59,075 nucleotides of DNA, taken from IMG/VR virus record IMGVR_UViG_3300010885_033671, positions 1-59,075 of that record; one strand, written 5' to 3'. Of the stretch, positions 26,645 through 36,900 are shown piece by piece. Made by a program: the position numbers and the translations under genes. The DNA comes from a virus. Every line of letters begins with the position of its first letter. Within the stretch, counting starts at the first letter, position 1. The notes below the pieces were generated by a model. It ran no database searches, was not told the origin of the DNA, and saw only the letters and a list, made by a program, of their open reading frames with translations.

Positions 26645-26861
26645 TTAATAATTGTTTTACTCCAGTAGTTGTTTCAACTTGGATTTTTTTATTTTGGGAC
26701 ATCGTATTATCCACTCTTTCAATAAGACCGTCTTTCATTCTGATTGTATAACAATCACCTGTATCTAAGTCACATACTTGTTTATTACCATTACCCATGT
26801 CTTTCTCAGTGGTTCTAGTACTCTTACCTAAGTAATTATCTAAAATTAATTTTGTGTTCAT
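26637..26861 (-). CDS. Small unknown protein
   Basis: The 74-residue product starts MNTKLILDNYLGKSTRTTEK and has two Cys in QVCDLDTGDCYTI, possibly a hairpin or disulfide. Its start is supported by a TATTTAT element exactly 15 bases before the ATG, and its end overlaps the Pro-rich gene by 8 bases, so the two are co-expressed. No family is recognised. It lies between the hub protein and the Pro-rich protein, suggesting a morphogenesis-time role. Confidence 0.55.
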   Translation of the reverse strand: MNTKLILDNYLGKSTRTTEKDMGNGNKQVCDLDTGDCYTIRMKDGLIERVDNTMSQNKKIQVETTTGVKQLLNG

Positions 26862-26876
26862 AATTTCTCTTTTTAT

Positions 26877-26883
26877 ATAAATA
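26877..26883 (-). promoter_or_regulatory. TATTTAT promoter-like element
   Basis: The coding strand reads GATATTTATATAAAAAG, 15 bases before the ATG at 26861. It is the same motif and spacing as before five other genes. Confidence 0.55.
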
Positions 26884-26906
26884 TCATTGTTCTATTAAAA
26901 ATTTCT

Positions 26907-26932
26907 TAACCCAAATAACTATTAAGGGGTTA
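26907..26932 (-). terminator. Probable terminator of the giant hub gene
   Basis: A 6-bp stem (TAACCC/GGGTTA) encloses the hub gene stop codon in its 14-base loop and is followed by AGAAATTTTTAATAG on the minus strand. The stem is short, so confidence is limited. Confidence 0.4.
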
Positions 26933-29900
26933 TTAATTCTAACGAATTTACGTTGTCAATTGATTTTTGTACTTTAGCCTCAATGTTAGAAAGTTTTGTT
27001 GGGTCCATTGATGTATAGACGTTTGATTGATTTTGATTCGCTCCAAAATTAAGTATCCAAAACTTAGTAATTTCTTTTGCACTATTATTAGGAACATTAC
27101 CCATCCTGTCTTTCCATCTTTCAATTAACAATCTAACATTATTTGATAAATCGTCAAATACTGCATAAGGTAGTGTAGTTGTATCTGATTTTAAACAGAA
27201 GAATTGTTCATTACCACTAAAGTATCTTGATGAGGTTCCCCATGATTGTGATAAATCAATACCCGCGAAATTATTTTCGTAAGATTCTAAACCTGTTGTA
27301 GTACTAGACTCTAAGTACAACGCGGCAAATACACAATATTTCAATTTACCGTCATCAGAAACTCCTGATGCAATTATTTGATTTTTTATCGTACTTAAAG
27401 CCTCTTTAAACGTTGCTTTAGTACTTGTTGGTGTAATATTAACAAATCTATTGTATGAATTTGACGGAACACATGATTGGACTTGAGTTACTTCTTTTCC
27501 TCCGTTAGCATTTGATGTTACTTTATTTTGTTGTGAAACAACATTTCCTTTTGAGTCTTTAGTTGTTTGTGCTTTAACTTCTTTATTTTTTTCAACAATT
27601 GATTTTAGTAAATTAGTTCTAAGTGATTGGATATAGTTATCAATCTTAGGTAATGAAGCAATAGGTTGTCTAATACCTGAAATATATGTTTCAAAATTAC
27701 CAGGTGTTATACTATGGTCAACAGAAAGAATCATGTATGGTCCACTAAACATCGGAACGTGTCTTAGGTTAAAGTACATGGTTGGTTGTATCATTGCGTT
27801 ACCTAACATGGTTATCTGACAACCATAACTTCTATTTTTATAAAGGTTATATAATGAAGTATTTTGAGTTGTACCTCCTCTACCTCCCGCTTGGTTGGCC
27901 ATTTGATTTATCACTTCTAAAGATTCCGCAGTCGCTTTACCCGCATTTTGGTCAACAGAAAAACTTTTAAATATTTGTTGGTTTTGAACTCCAATATCAA
28001 CATTAAACCCAACAACTTTATTTGATTTGTCCCAATCTGTTTTACCAACTTGGTTTTCAATTAATGGGTTGTCACTTGCTCTACGTAAATCAAAAGCATC
28101 ATTTCTATATCTATAATCAACATTGTTTTTCAAATCTAATTGTTCACTTGGTTTACCACCGTAGAAACAAACCATTTTAGAAGAAGAATCTCTATAATCC
28201 ACATTTAAGTGTGTTCCAAACATAGTGTTTGCAAATTCGGTAGTTCCTTCAATTCTTGGTTTTGGGTTTTTAACCGCCTCTTGTACATTATAGAAATTAA
28301 CATACGATGGGATATTCATTACCACAAAATGGTTCTCAATTAAAATACTTTGAACAAAAGATAACATTGATGCCTTAACAGGTATATTAAGTAATCTATC
28401 TTTTAATTTGTAGATATCAACTAAAATTTTATCCCCAACATTTCTACTTGCCCTATCCAATAATAAAATGTCTTCAAATAATGTTTTTGTTTTAAAGTCA
28501 TTACCTGATATCCATTTATCATTTAACGCTTTGAATGTTTCCCACAACTCAACTTTAGATTGTTCACCTTGTAATTCAGACTGAACTTGAGAGTCCGCAA
28601 CTGTATTTGTGTCAGGTAACGCCAATTGTAATTTAGGTATTAAATTATTAATTATTTTAGCTTGGAAATTATTAATATCTAATAGGTAGTTAGTCATCGC
28701 TTGATAAAAAGCACTTTGTCCTTGTTTTGTATTTGGTGCAGGTATTTGTGGGTATTGTGGTTGTGGTGTGAAAACTGTACTTACAATAAATTGTTTGTCC
28801 GTTGGGTTTACTGCTAATGAGCCATATACAATGATAATCGCTTCATCAATTAATGATTGAGTATAACCTGTAGTTGGTGGAAAACTTGCAGGTAAACTTT
28901 CAAATAAAATAAGACCTGAACTATCCGAAACATACGCAACATTTTTTAATGCTTCTTTTCTAACCGTAACCGTATCCCCACTTAATAATTTAGTAACTGA
29001 GACAACTTGACTTGGTGATGAAATTGGTGGTTCAGGAGCAGGTATTGGGTTTGCTTGGAACTGATTTAATTTTTGAGTTGCATAAATCTTAACGATTGGT
29101 GCAAATAATTTAATATTATCAACTGTAAATGCAACATCTAAATCAACGAAGAAGTCAGTAATATAAGACCCATTATTATCGTAAACTAATTCAGGTATTT
29201 CTGAAAAACCAACATATGTTTGTAAAGCAATCCATTCATTAGGATAATTACTTTTAGATGTTGTTAATGTAACACCTCCACCATTTGTAGGGACTGAACC
29301 AGGTGTGAATGAATTATAACTTCCCCACGTATATGGTTCTGTTAATGGTAATGATGAGAAAGTATAAAACAATTTCTTATCGTAAAATGAAGGGTTACCG
29401 TATTTAAATACAACATCGTAATTTAAGAATTGTTTTAGAACATTTGTAACATTTGTTACTTGAGCGTTTTGTATTTTATTTACAATATCGGTCCCTGTTT
29501 CACCTGTTACTTTTGGAGTCTTCATTAAACTTCTAAATAACATTTGGAAGTTTTTAAAAGTCTTTTCAGTATCTGTAACAACACCATTAGTATCTCCACT
29601 AGTATTAATATCAGTTGGGCTAACCCCTAACGCACTTGCAATCGCCTCATTTTGTGATGAACTATTTGTTATAGTATCAGGTGAATAATCGTAAACCGAT
29701 TTTGAGAAATTTAAAAAGACGGTTTCAAATTCATCTAATACAGATTTTTCAAAAACAGACAACATTTCACTAATTTGTGAATATTCACTATTGGTCCCGT
29801 TAATTGAGAAGTTTTCCTGTTTGCTTTGACCTGAGAAAATTTGTTTCATGTACACAAATGGTGACGGTTTACTAAGTTTTGAGTTATCAAAATAACCATA

Positions 29901-32900
29901 GTTAGGTAATCCCCAAAATAATCTGACAGAACCATCGTACATTGCTTGATTAGAATTAACTTCAAATTTAAGTTTCCCGTTTTCAAAACATTCATTTAAC
30001 GTTTGATTTAAAACAGAACCCTCTGATGGCATAATATACGTATAATTACCATCAACAGTATCAACGGTTACTGACCAAGGAATAACTCTCAAATCTCTAA
30101 GAGGAACCGCAGGGTCAAATCCTTCGGATAAATTAATAATCGCTTCATCAACATAATTGATAGATACTCCTGAGGTTATCCCTGATTGTATTAATGTATC
30201 AGTATATCCTGAAAATACTTCATACCCTTGGTAGAATACATTAAAGTCGTTTATTAACTTTGGGTAAAAACCAACATTGATTAGAGTAGATAATTCAGAC
30301 CCTATTGCAGTATCTTTTTGTAATACAATATCAATCGGGGCTCCATTTATGATTAAACCATAGTTACGAGTGTTCGCACTTGTAACAGGGTCAAAGTTAG
30401 TAGTATAACTAAATCCCGACCATGATTTATCCAAGATATCAACACCCTCTTCAATATATTTTTTATAACGATACCAAACAGAACCAATTTTTAAAATCCA
30501 AGCGTATGGTATTTTATGAATAGCACCAAATTTTTTAAGGGTTGCAAAAATATAATCCAAATCGGTTGTTGCACCATTACTATAAGTTTTATACTTTTCT
30601 CTTAAAGTCCCTAATGGTAAACTGTTAATGAACAAGTAGGCAGATGATGCAAATGGATACTCATCATTATTTCTAAAATTCTTAACTCCTTCTTGGATTG
30701 AATTCACAAAATAAGGGGTGTTCAATATAGATGTTGTTTGGTCGTTACTTACCAAACCACTATAATCATAATATCTAACGTTACCTTCAGTAATTAACTG
30801 AGATTCAAAAGTCCTACTACTATAGAATTCTTTTAGACTTGTTGAACTACTTACATTTGGAACTTGACTTGACAAATAAACAAAGTTAGTTATCGGTCTA
30901 ACTTCATTAGTATTACTTCCAACATTACTCGTTATAGATTTAATGTTTTGGTCATACTTTAAAGTTTTTCTAGTGTCAAGAGAACCATTAGCATCTAAGA
31001 TTGTTGTCCCGTTAGCCAAATACTTACTATCCCAATTTTTATTAGTAAACGGGAAGGTATCCGCTAAATCAAATTTATTAGATGTTGTTGACCCTGAAAT
31101 ATATTCCGTCATACCAGATTCATTTGGTAATGAAACCAATGGTTGTGCTGAAGCACTATTAATAACATTGTAATTTATAAATTCAAAACTACTATTATTA
31201 ACTAAATTTTTAATATATGGAGTATTAAAAATACCTCTAATATAATTCTGCCAACTTTCACCTAACCCTCCGTTTGAAAACTGTCTTAGAATAGTTGCAA
31301 AATTACTTGCATTAAACCCATATTGTTTTAACTTTTGGATGATGAATGGATTATCGTTAGATAGACTTTTAACAATATTACTTTTTTCCGCTTCGGCAAT
31401 TAAATTACTGATTTTATCTGAATCACTAACAAACCCATTACTTCTTGAGAATCTTGAATAATAAGAATTTAAAATAACTCTTTCGTATATTTCAAAGAAA
31501 TATTTAACTTCTTCTTTATTACCGTATACCCAATTTCCTATTGGGAATTCAATTGCATCAATAGAGATTCTTTCACTTTGAACTAATTCATTTGATGTTG
31601 CGGTAGGGTCCGCAGGAGGTAATGTTCTTTCCGTAAGTCCTTTAATAAATTCTTCAACAAACTCAATTTCAGGCCACACATTAAATAAATAACCCTTACT
31701 TCTATTAATAATCTTTGGGTCACCAGGATAAGTTATTTCATATTTCTCATGTCCATCCTCACCCGCAGTCTCAACAATTAATTGTGGCCATGGATATACA
31801 GGTTGTTTACTATTATCACCTGAAGTTATATTATCGGCAGACGCTCCCGCAATTTGTTTATCAAATATAACTTCTTTTCTATATTTGTTATCTCTTTGTT
31901 CCCACGCCGATGTGTGAACGTCATCCATCATTCGTAAGAACGCCTCTCCATTTGCAAAGACAACCGCCAATACGTTTCTAATGTTTGGGACAAACCCTAT
32001 ACCACTATCTTTACTTTGTAGTAGTTTTGATAGTGCGTCAGTTAATTTAACTTCAATCTCTTCTCGTTTTGTTTTTAAATCTTTTGAAAGTTTGTCTAAT
32101 TTGTCCGTAAACTTTTTAGTACCTTCAAAAATATAATATGTATATATTGGTTGTTTTGAACCATCTTTTTCTACTATCTCGCCACTGTTAAAAATATTGT
32201 TTTTTTCTAAATTAGCTTGTAATTCCAATAACTCAACATCAGTAGGTTCCTTATCTTTATTTTTTTGTTTAAATGTTTCTTTTAAATCAACGTCAGTAGA
32301 TTGTATTTCAATAGGGAAAATTTCATAGTTAATGTCACACACAATTTGACAAGGTGTTTCTTTTCCATCGATTTTATATTTACCATTTTTACCAACAGTC
32401 TCATTCTCATTTAAAAGTTTGTTGTTTTTTTCAATAATACTTTTTAATTCCGATTTAGCATCTTCTCTTTGTTTTGAAGTTTTAATCTCAGGTTTAAAAC
32501 TATATATTTTAAGTTGGTCATTATTATTACCTGTGGAATTTTTTAAAACAAAATAATTAGTTTTATCCATGTATTTGTCAAACCATGATGTACCCGCGGC
32601 GTAATAAACATCCTTACCATAATCAATTAAAACTTTTTGGTATTCGTCAACATGACTTAAGGGGTCTAAGTTTTGTTTAGTAAATGAATCTAAAATATTC
32701 TTTACGAAATTTTCAATTCTGTTCTGCATTTGGACAAGGGTAATCTCAGGGAAGTCATCAGGGATTAATCCTTTAGTTTTATACTCACTATACATCTCTT
32801 TAATCTTCTGATATCCTCTTTCATAGATTGTATCATCAACATTAGAGAATTGACTTGCGTTACCACTTGTTGTTTGAATCTTCACTCTTGATTTATACAT

Positions 32901-33656
32901 GTGCGGGGCAGCAACCAAATATCCCATAGGAACTTCACTTAGGATTGTATATTTGTAAGTTAAAAATGTTAAAGTAATATGGAAGTTACCTGACCCTGTG
33001 TTATATCGTGAAGTGAACGTCTGTAACATTATTGGTAACCTAACCGCTTTACCATAATAACCCTTAACCGTTAAATAAAATAAAGGATAGGGTAAATTAA
33101 AAAATGCTGCGTATGGTGAATTATCACCCGATTCAAACAATGCACGACCTTTAACGTCTTCCATTTCAACAGTAATTGTTGACATGAACGATGTGTTTTG
33201 TTTAATAGTGATACTTGTAATACCCAATAACCCGTTATCGGTTGCTCCTGGCTTACCACCTGAATTTATTGTTTGTCTAATAAAGAAATCATTATCTTTC
33301 TTAGGGTTAGATACTGATGTTTGTTTTGGTTGATTAACTCCTTCACCTTTAATAGAATCTTTACCCGTTATCTCATCTGTATAACTGTTATCTAAAAAAG
33401 TTTTACCTCCAGGTTTTAGGAAGTTCATAGACGCAACAGAGATTGTCTGAATCGCATCATTGTTCGCAGTACCAACTGAGAGTTTAGTTCTTGGAATAAC
33501 TTTACATTCCAAATTGGCGTACATAACCAAGTCCTCTTGGTTAACGTGTCTTTCTTTAGCAACACCAAATTCGTCCACAACTTTGTTGGGGTCAATTACT
33601 GTAATGTTGTTATAGTCAAACTCTACTAATATATTTTCTGGTTGATTACCTACCAT
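26922..33656 (-). CDS. Giant baseplate hub protein with a possible C-terminal wall hydrolase
   Basis: The product has 2244 residues. The N-terminal third has hub-like strands (NSGGKPGATDNGLLGITSIT; FYLTVKGYYGKAVRLPIMLQ). A region near 1930-2010 has SYGCQITMLGNAMIQPTMYF and GPYMILSVDHSITPGNFETY, as in gp27/gpD-type hub domains that sit on the tail tip. A Lys/Gln-rich linker leads to residues about 2090-2244. There YLESSTTTGLESYENNFAGI resembles the catalytic Glu plus NN(L)FGI strand of glucosaminidase/FlgJ-type wall hydrolases. This combination would equal T4 gp27 plus gp5 in one chain. It overlaps the LysM-like gene by 11 bases. Hub role likely; hydrolase role tentative. Confidence 0.7.
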   Translation of the reverse strand: MVGNQPENILVEFDYNNITVIDPNKVVDEFGVAKERHVNQEDLVMYANLECKVIPRTKLSVGTANNDAIQTISVASMNFLKPGGKTFLDNSYTDEITGKDSIKGEGVNQPKQTSVSNPKKDNDFFIRQTINSGGKPGATDNGLLGITSITIKQNTSFMSTITVEMEDVKGRALFESGDNSPYAAFFNLPYPLFYLTVKGYYGKAVRLPIMLQTFTSRYNTGSGNFHITLTFLTYKYTILSEVPMGYLVAAPHMYKSRVKIQTTSGNASQFSNVDDTIYERGYQKIKEMYSEYKTKGLIPDDFPEITLVQMQNRIENFVKNILDSFTKQNLDPLSHVDEYQKVLIDYGKDVYYAAGTSWFDKYMDKTNYFVLKNSTGNNNDQLKIYSFKPEIKTSKQREDAKSELKSIIEKNNKLLNENETVGKNGKYKIDGKETPCQIVCDINYEIFPIEIQSTDVDLKETFKQKNKDKEPTDVELLELQANLEKNNIFNSGEIVEKDGSKQPIYTYYIFEGTKKFTDKLDKLSKDLKTKREEIEVKLTDALSKLLQSKDSGIGFVPNIRNVLAVVFANGEAFLRMMDDVHTSAWEQRDNKYRKEVIFDKQIAGASADNITSGDNSKQPVYPWPQLIVETAGEDGHEKYEITYPGDPKIINRSKGYLFNVWPEIEFVEEFIKGLTERTLPPADPTATSNELVQSERISIDAIEFPIGNWVYGNKEEVKYFFEIYERVILNSYYSRFSRSNGFVSDSDKISNLIAEAEKSNIVKSLSNDNPFIIQKLKQYGFNASNFATILRQFSNGGLGESWQNYIRGIFNTPYIKNLVNNSSFEFINYNVINSASAQPLVSLPNESGMTEYISGSTTSNKFDLADTFPFTNKNWDSKYLANGTTILDANGSLDTRKTLKYDQNIKSITSNVGSNTNEVRPITNFVYLSSQVPNVSSSTSLKEFYSSRTFESQLITEGNVRYYDYSGLVSNDQTTSILNTPYFVNSIQEGVKNFRNNDEYPFASSAYLFINSLPLGTLREKYKTYSNGATTDLDYIFATLKKFGAIHKIPYAWILKIGSVWYRYKKYIEEGVDILDKSWSGFSYTTNFDPVTSANTRNYGLIINGAPIDIVLQKDTAIGSELSTLINVGFYPKLINDFNVFYQGYEVFSGYTDTLIQSGITSGVSINYVDEAIINLSEGFDPAVPLRDLRVIPWSVTVDTVDGNYTYIMPSEGSVLNQTLNECFENGKLKFEVNSNQAMYDGSVRLFWGLPNYGYFDNSKLSKPSPFVYMKQIFSGQSKQENFSINGTNSEYSQISEMLSVFEKSVLDEFETVFLNFSKSVYDYSPDTITNSSSQNEAIASALGVSPTDINTSGDTNGVVTDTEKTFKNFQMLFRSLMKTPKVTGETGTDIVNKIQNAQVTNVTNVLKQFLNYDVVFKYGNPSFYDKKLFYTFSSLPLTEPYTWGSYNSFTPGSVPTNGGGVTLTTSKSNYPNEWIALQTYVGFSEIPELVYDNNGSYITDFFVDLDVAFTVDNIKLFAPIVKIYATQKLNQFQANPIPAPEPPISSPSQVVSVTKLLSGDTVTVRKEALKNVAYVSDSSGLILFESLPASFPPTTGYTQSLIDEAIIIVYGSLAVNPTDKQFIVSTVFTPQPQYPQIPAPNTKQGQSAFYQAMTNYLLDINNFQAKIINNLIPKLQLALPDTNTVADSQVQSELQGEQSKVELWETFKALNDKWISGNDFKTKTLFEDILLLDRASRNVGDKILVDIYKLKDRLLNIPVKASMLSFVQSILIENHFVVMNIPSYVNFYNVQEAVKNPKPRIEGTTEFANTMFGTHLNVDYRDSSSKMVCFYGGKPSEQLDLKNNVDYRYRNDAFDLRRASDNPLIENQVGKTDWDKSNKVVGFNVDIGVQNQQIFKSFSVDQNAGKATAESLEVINQMANQAGGRGGTTQNTSLYNLYKNRSYGCQITMLGNAMIQPTMYFNLRHVPMFSGPYMILSVDHSITPGNFETYISGIRQPIASLPKIDNYIQSLRTNLLKSIVEKNKEVKAQTTKDSKGNVVSQQNKVTSNANGGKEVTQVQSCVPSNSYNRFVNITPTSTKATFKEALSTIKNQIIASGVSDDGKLKYCVFAALYLESSTTTGLESYENNFAGIDLSQSWGTSSRYFSGNEQFFCLKSDTTTLPYAVFDDLSNNVRLLIERWKDRMGNVPNNSAKEITKFWILNFGANQNQSNVYTSMDPTKLSNIEAKVQKSIDNVNSLELITP

Positions 33657-33969
33657 AATAGAAGAAATGGTTATCTAATTGATTTTTATAGTCCTGTAAA
33701 GAAGCTACTAAAGGAAATGGAATTGTCAAGATAGCACCGTCAGGAATATTCCATTCTTGTCCACCATATATTGGGTTTGCCATCATAATCAACCACCCAA
33801 ATGTTGGGGAACTGAAATATTGTTGAGAAACCTTATCCATCCTAGATTGACCAACTTTATAAATATATCGTTTATCTGTAGATTTAGTAGGTAAAGTAAT
33901 ATATGGAACAATGGTTTGTTGTCCATCAAGAATAAAGTCACTATATCTATTATAATTTTGTTTTGCCAT
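33646..33969 (-). CDS. LysM-like baseplate protein (gp53 or gpX type)
   Basis: The 107-residue product starts MAKQNYNRYSDFILDGQQTI. Its core YKVGQSRMDKVSQQYFSSPT followed by FGWLIMMANP...WNIPDGAILTIPFP has the LysM order (strand, D.(I/V)...(Y/F), helix, W..I..AN....(I)..G..L.IP). It is the kind found in T4 gp53 and P2 gpX baseplate proteins. It sits between the two giant baseplate genes, 2 bases after the upstream one and overlapping the hub gene by 11 bases, which supports a structural role rather than a free lysin. Confidence 0.65.
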   Translation of the reverse strand: MAKQNYNRYSDFILDGQQTIVPYITLPTKSTDKRYIYKVGQSRMDKVSQQYFSSPTFGWLIMMANPIYGGQEWNIPDGAILTIPFPLVASLQDYKNQLDNHFFYYGR

Positions 33970-33971
33970 TG

Positions 33972-36900
33972 TTATGTAAATTTAATTTTACCTTTATAGG
34001 TTGTTACAACATCATTAACATTTATTGATTTATATAAATTCAAGATTTTTTCTTTTTGAGCCGCCTCCGTAGCAGGATTTGGTACTGTATCATATTCAAA
34101 TTTTCTTGTCTTACCTTTAGGGTACATAGTATCCTCAATACCATTAGTTAAATCTTTATAAACTTTCTCTTTCTTTAATTTGTCAAACATTTTTTCTTCA
34201 TCTTTTAATTCTTTTTTATAATCATCAGATAAATCATCCACAATTTTTTCAAATTTATTTTTTAATTTAACAGGTGTTGTCACGTTAACTAAAGTACCTT
34301 TAATAACGTAATTAATAAATTCATCTTTTTTATTTTTATCCGAAAGGATTCTAGCCATAATAAAAAAGAATGTTTTATCGTATTCGTCTTTTAATACGTT
34401 AGTATTTAAAACTCTAAAATTACCACCATTCCACGGGCTAGTCCCAAAGGCCACTTGGTAATCAGCACTTCCCAATAAGTCATTGAATTTAGTTGTTGCT
34501 TTATTTAAAGTTAAGTAATCATATCCAAATTCCTCATATGTTGTTGAGGGTACTGGTGTTGAGGTTTTACTTGATGAACTAACTTGTGTTGTCGCACTTA
34601 AATTATAAACTCTTGGTAAATTAGTATCCAAAATTTTACCGTCTGTTAAATCCGCAATTAAATCTAATTTTCTAATAATTTGTACATAAGTTTGTTCAAA
34701 AGTAACAACTTCTTGCATTGTTGTTGTAATACCATTTGAGAACGTACTCTCCATACTGTTAAGGTATTGAATCATGTTAGTTCTAACATCTCTAAGAACA
34801 CTATCAGGAAATTGATGTGGTAATAATTTAACTAAAATAGGATTTGTATTTGAGTTAATGTCACTGATTGCATTTGTAAATTGAAGTTTGATTAAATCCG
34901 TACCATTCTCGGTATAAACAGGTTTACCATATATATCCACAGGAGATTCAAGATTAAGTGGTGATGTTTGACCGCTAATAGTACCGCCTGTAAATTGTCG
35001 TTGGATATTTAACATCTGAACTACACCATAATTATAACTTGAGTTAATACTCTCTAATTTATTTGTGACTAATTCAAAATAATTTTTAGTCTCTGTTAAT
35101 AAGCTATCCATTATTTTTTGATATCCGATTTCACCCGTTTGTCCACTAACAATTGGTATATTAGTAATAATTTCACCAATGGTAGTCCCTCCATTATTTG
35201 TTGGTGGATTAGTAACATCTTTAGTGGTTGCAGGTGTTTGAGACGCTAAAATCGCATCAACAACTTGTTTATCTAACGCTGACGTATCTTCAGTCCAAAC
35301 CGCTCTTTCATCGTATATCTCAGTATTCGCGTAATAGTTAAACGATAATGCGTTTTGTAATTGTTCTACAGGTTCTTTTAATCCCATACCACCAATAATG
35401 TTAAAGGACATACTAACACTCGCAATCATTGGCTGAATACCAATACCTTCAGGGTTTAGGTCTAACATTAACGGGTCGTAAGTGAATGACAATGCCGTAG
35501 GAATAATTTTAGTATTAATAAAATCCCCTAATCTTAATATTAATACAGGTGGTGCCCCGAATGAGGTATTAACCGCATCGTTGTATTTTGGTTTACCATC
35601 AGTACCAATTACTGGTATTGTTTCACCAGGTCTAACACATTGATTTAAGAAAGTTAAACGAGCATTTAAACCTTCAGGTGTTGTTGAGTGGAACGCAGGA
35701 TTAAAGTATCTGATTTTCTCTTTAAACGAGTCATAAACCATTGGATTTTCTTCCTTAACAACTTCAAAATAATCACACTCAGATAATAAATTTCTTAATA
35801 TTTTTTTACTAATACCTTCTTTTAACTTTTGGACATATTCAACAGTTGGTGCTGGTTTTGGTACATCAACATTTATTGTTTGTATTTCTTTTGGTACTTC
35901 AGGAGTAACAGGTTCAACTATAGGTGGAATTGTAACTTTAATTTCTGAAAATTTAACACGTCTACAAGCCATAGCATTTACTGAGTAAACGTCCGCAGAT
36001 TTATTATCCGTAATATTTGCAGTTCCCCCTGAAATATCTATTGTACAATCAACTTCAAAACCAATACCCAATTCACCTTTTGGTATTACAATATTTTCAC
36101 CATTACCAGGTTCCGACTTAATAAAGAATTTTTTATCAATGAAGTCACCAATACTAATACCGTCTTTAGTTTTGAACGTTTTAAAAAATTTCTTAACTGA
36201 ATCAATCCTTCTTTGTGATAGGTTTTTATTGTAGTTTTCTTGTGCGGGTGCCGATGCAGAACCAATTAAAGTTACTGTTATTTCACCTTTTTTATCATTA
36301 ATTATTTCATAAGCCTTTTTAATAAAGTTCTCATCATCATTAGCAATTTTATTGTAATTTGATTTAACTACTTTATTAAAAAAGTCTTCAACGGGTTTAG
36401 CGTTTTTACAATAAACGTCATAAGTTTCACCTAAATCAATGTTTGTTTTAGCATCACCACTTGTTCCAACTACATTACCTGTTTTTTTACAAAAATTCGC
36501 GGTGTCACTAAATAATGTGTTTGCTTTAGTCACATAAGTTGGTAATAACGCCTCATAAGGTCCAAATGTTTGGTCATAAGATAAACTTGACACCGTACTA
36601 TTAGTATTAGGGTCAGGTCTATCATTATGAAAATAAAACGCCAATTCTTTAAATGTATCAATAAAACCTGAACCTGTGGTATCTTCAGTAGTTTTACTAC
36701 CTGTATTAGTATTTTGATTATCCCCACTCGTGTCCGTATTCTCTTTAGGAATTGACTTATTAATACCTGATAATTCTTCATCAGTTAATCTTGGGTTATT
36801 TAATATTTCTTGATAAGTGTATAAATCCTTAACAGGAATCGTATTAAATTTCTTGGCTAATTCATAAATGTCAAACTTAACACAACCAGCAAAAAATGAA

